Source: RUG369 sp050949645
GTDB lineage: Bacteria > Planctomycetota > Planctomycetia > Pirellulales > Thermoguttaceae
Reading direction: 5' to 3'
Assembly (NCBI GenBank): GCA_050949645.1
Contig: JBMNGC010000001.1
Span: forward strand, 1,612,001-1,676,000
Length of the DNA: 64,000 bases
The notes under the pieces are model-generated. The model had not been told where the DNA came from. It saw only the letters and a program-made list of their open reading frames with translations, and did not search any database. The stretch's first letter is position 1. Each line of letters opens with the position of its first letter. The translations under genes were made by a program, and so were the position numbers. Positions 61,679 to 64,000 of this stretch are shown piece by piece.

Positions 61679-63211
61679 TTATTCAAGATTCTTCGTCGGA
61701 ACTGCTTCTTCATTGATAACGCGAAGGAGTTTTTTAGGATCGATCTCTATTGGCTCGATGATTGTCTCCGGCACGTTGTACGACTTGTAGCGCAGACGAT
61801 TATGCTCGGGGTTTTTCTGCGGGAGCACGAAGGGTTTCGTCGCATTTCCGTCTTCGTCGACATGAGCCAAATAGAGACGCGTATATAGTCCGTCCTCGCG
61901 ACGCGAACTAAAGACAAGCCATCGCCCGGACGACGACCAGCTGTGATAGCTGTCGGAGTTGTCGCTATTCACTTCGTCCCACGCTCGCGCTTCGCCCGAT
62001 TCAAGATTAAGGAGATACAAATCGGCTTCTGGCCGCCAGATCGGAAAGGTTCCGCTTTCTGCAAGCGTATAGGCCAGGAACTTCCCGTCAGGCGAGATTC
62101 GTGGGAAGAGCGCCGAACGTCCGTCCGCCGCGGCGTCGACGACGACCTCTTCCTCGCCAAAGGTTCGAGTCGCTTCGTCGAAACTTCTTTTGCAAATGTT
62201 ATATCGTAGTTCCGTAGCGCGTTTGACCATTTCTTCGAGGCGCTCTTCAGGAGGCGACCGCGGCGTGTTAGGAATGAGATGCGCGCTGCTGTAATAGAGC
62301 GTATTACCGTCGGGGGACCAGTATGGGAATGTCTCGAACTTGTCGTTCGTCTGCTCAATCAATTTGAGTTCATTCTTGGCCGCGTCAAATAGAACGAGGT
62401 CGGAGAACGAGTCAAAAACTTCGATCTTCTGCGACGAGAGGGAGTGAAAAAGCTGGCGCGTGAAATTCGCGGAGAACGCTACGAGATCGCCTGTTGAACG
62501 CCACGAAGGATAGGTGCAGTTGACTCCGATCGCCTCAACGTTGCCTGACGCTTTCATCGCTTCCTTGCCGCTCACGATAATCGTTCCGCCCTGCTTCGGG
62601 ACGTCGGTGCGGCGATAGTGGAAAAGAAACTTATCCGTTTTGTGATCCTGAAAGGAATGGCAGTTAGCGCACGGCGACGTGGCAGTGCTGCGATTGTCAT
62701 AGAAAAGCTGTTCGTCGTAACTTTCGACGCAACGTTGCGCGAGTCCGATGCGATGCCCGTAATCATAACCGGGCTCTATAAGGCGATATGCGAGATATGG
62801 GTCGACAGGGTCGTCGGAAATCTTGTTCTCGAACGTCTTATATTTAAACCATTGGCCGCCTTTTTTAACGTAGACGTCGACGCCGAGTTTATCGCCTCGG
62901 TTCGCCTGGAGCAGCGCGCGCCATTCTTTCTCGGGAAAGACCGCCTTTTTTCCTGCGACCGAAAGAGCGCCGCCCTTCCCGCCGGTCAGGGTGACAACGT
63001 AAGTTTCAGCCTCTTCATCGACCATAAAATTGGCAGGCGCGATGTTCGGAGGAAACGTCGTGCCGACGTAGTCGGGGTAGATCGCCGGAAGCGCGTCAAG
63101 CGCCTCGAAATTTTCGGGTACGCGCGCGTTCGACGAGCAACCGAGCGGCGCGAGGAACAACGCAGCAAGGAACGCGGTCAAGACAAATTTGCAGGTTTCG
63201 TTGGTATTCAT
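61679..63211 (-). CDS. Beta-propeller lipoprotein with a CxxCH heme motif
   Basis: 510 residues from the ATG at 63211. A signal with lipobox-like LAPLGCSSN (Cys25) suggests a lipoprotein. A first domain is followed by SPCANCHSFQD with CxxCH (Cys181, Cys184, His185), a c-type heme attachment site. The C-terminal half carries WD40-like PD40/TolB repeats: TYPSWRSTGDLVAFSANF, ETFPYWSPDGNTLYYSS, LFPRISPDGKFLAYTL and YHSWSSSGRWLVFSSRRED. An exported redox or sensing protein is inferred. It is convergent to rarD. The next gene upstream (63261 onwards) ends 49 bases before this start on the same strand, so the two probably form an operon. Confidence 0.75.
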   Translation of the reverse strand: MNTNETCKFVLTAFLAALFLAPLGCSSNARVPENFEALDALPAIYPDYVGTTFPPNIAPANFMVDEEAETYVVTLTGGKGGALSVAGKKAVFPEKEWRALLQANRGDKLGVDVYVKKGGQWFKYKTFENKISDDPVDPYLAYRLIEPGYDYGHRIGLAQRCVESYDEQLFYDNRSTATSPCANCHSFQDHKTDKFLFHYRRTDVPKQGGTIIVSGKEAMKASGNVEAIGVNCTYPSWRSTGDLVAFSANFTRQLFHSLSSQKIEVFDSFSDLVLFDAAKNELKLIEQTNDKFETFPYWSPDGNTLYYSSAHLIPNTPRSPPEERLEEMVKRATELRYNICKRSFDEATRTFGEEEVVVDAAADGRSALFPRISPDGKFLAYTLAESGTFPIWRPEADLYLLNLESGEARAWDEVNSDNSDSYHSWSSSGRWLVFSSRREDGLYTRLYLAHVDEDGNATKPFVLPQKNPEHNRLRYKSYNVPETIIEPIEIDPKKLLRVINEEAVPTKNLE

Positions 63212-63260
63212 GAAGGCCTGTTCTCCGAACGTCATTTCTTCAGGAAAGAACGCGACGCTA

Positions 63261-64000
63261 TCAATACTGATTGAAGACCGAATCGTCGCAGGCGTAACCC
63301 CAGTAGAGACCTTGACAAGTAGCGCGCAGCGTCTCTTGAACGGGGATAGAATTGATGTTGCCCACGCCTTGCGAGGCGTTAATATAATCCACGAACTGCG
63401 TGAACAGTCCGATCGTTTCAGGTGAGAATTTGTAATCGCATTTCTGCCAATCCTCGCCTCCGTATTTCCAGAAACGCCAGGTCGCATAACCCTGTTCAAA
63501 CGCTTTCGGCGCGCCTCCGTTCGGATATTTCTCCTCCAGGATGGGTTCAATTTTTTCAAGGAAAGCGTCGCTCTTTCGCTGCATGAGAAGCGAGATCAGG
63601 ATGATATCCTGTCGTTCCGGGGTCGTTTCGTCAAATTCTTCTTCCTTCACGACCTGATACAGGAAGACCAGGTTCGGATAGCCGGAGGTTGTCGTGTAGT
63701 CCTCTACGGGGCGCAGAGCGCGCATCCGCTCGACCACCGCGGCGACTTTATCGACGTCCTCAGGAGCGACGTCGTATCGCTTCGCAGCCTCCGCGACGCT
63801 CGTGGCGAGGGGGCGTTCCGAGCGCCGACGTGCGAGCTCTTCTCCATACGCTTCGTCGTCGTGCGAGTCGCGAACGCCTTCGTAAAAGTTCGGCGCTTCG
63901 AGGTACGCCAGGCGAACGTTCGCCCAGTCGCGATAGAAGAGCGTCTGCGATAGCGTCGAGAGATAACGCCGCGCGAGCTTCTCCTCGCCCGTGATGAGCG
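63261..64000 (-). CDS. C-terminal part of a large uncharacterised protein (5' end beyond window)
   Basis: Open from the window edge to 63261, about 246 residues of the C-terminus. The sequence contains LARRYLSTLSQTLFYRDWANVR near the window edge and later TTTSGYPNLVFLYQVV, KIEPILEEKYPNG and WRFWKYGGEDWQKCDYKFSPE. It is not firmly recognised; the pattern recalls DUF6057-like proteins that sit beside heme-motif propeller lipoproteins in gut bacteria (from memory, low certainty). It directly precedes the CxxCH lipoprotein. Confidence 0.6.
   Translation of the reverse strand, partial: LITGEEKLARRYLSTLSQTLFYRDWANVRLAYLEAPNFYEGVRDSHDDEAYGEELARRRSERPLATSVAEAAKRYDVAPEDVDKVAAVVERMRALRPVEDYTTTSGYPNLVFLYQVVKEEEFDETTPERQDIILISLLMQRKSDAFLEKIEPILEEKYPNGGAPKAFEQGYATWRFWKYGGEDWQKCDYKFSPETIGLFTQFVDYINASQGVGNINSIPVQETLRATCQGLYWGYACDDSVFNQY

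Overview
The window looks like a chromosomal segment of a planctomycete, probably a moderately GC-rich, host- or gut-associated lineage (the exact family is inference). Evidence read from the sequence: a DUF1559 prepilin-like protein; the small basic ribosome-associated-type protein typical of Planctomycetes/Verrucomicrobia/Chlamydiae; several Tat-exported Gfo/Idh/MocA oxidoreductases; a SpoIIM + DUF4129/DUF4350 membrane cluster; duplicated groEL around one groES; and a Ser/Thr kinase of the planctomycete type. No rRNA, tRNA, CRISPR array or insertion sequence was recognised. A strong preference for GNC/GCG-type codons creates very long antisense open frames that are not genes.

Layout. 1-10.3 kb is carbohydrate/inositol-type metabolism: an MFS transporter (cut by the window edge), a GalT-like enzyme, three closely related Tat-exported oxidoreductases, a fourth divergent one, and two IMPase-family phosphatases. 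This block holds a tandem duplication of about 4 kb (galT interior, oxidoreductases A and B, IMPase 3' end). The second copy has shrunk to about 2.3 kb: one oxidoreductase is intact, and the second galT and second oxidoreductase B are gene remnants. 10.3-18.9 kb holds RNase HI, a membrane Ser/Thr kinase, a Tat-type metallo-beta-lactamase-fold protein, two paralogous M48 membrane proteases and LemA. 19.0-21.7 kb holds a well-formed cobalamin riboswitch directly upstream of a DUF1559 prepilin-like gene, then an EF-hand secreted protein with 14-residue repeats. 21.7-34.4 kb holds a phage/ICE-type polyvalent protein, a DUF11-type lipoprotein, two tandem LysE-type exporters, a secreted glycosidase-like protein, an AlkA-type glycosylase, an acidic unknown protein, a WecA/MraY-type transferase and the small basic protein.

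34.4-44.5 kb holds a Vsr nuclease overlapping an HTH-cytosine-5 methyltransferase whose catalytic Cys is Phe, a 1,660-residue TPR-like protein, an MnmE-like GTPase without the C-terminal Cys motif, and a membrane protein. 44.3-50.8 kb is the chaperone block in transcription order groEL2-groES-groEL1-dnaJ-grpE-yacG. 51-64 kb holds ispE, rlmN, the DUF4129-DUF4350 fusion with its two membrane partners, a LOG-family protein, a small membrane protein, a frameshifted rarD-like transporter, and a heme-motif beta-propeller lipoprotein next to an incomplete partner gene.

Most notable: (1) cobalamin-riboswitch control of a DUF1559 prepilin-like protein with a predicted Shine-Dalgarno-masking hairpin; (2) an HTH-methyltransferase/Vsr pair in which the methyltransferase has lost its catalytic cysteine (PCQ to PFQ) and has a degenerate motif X; (3) a tandem duplication caught during decay, with both breakpoints readable.
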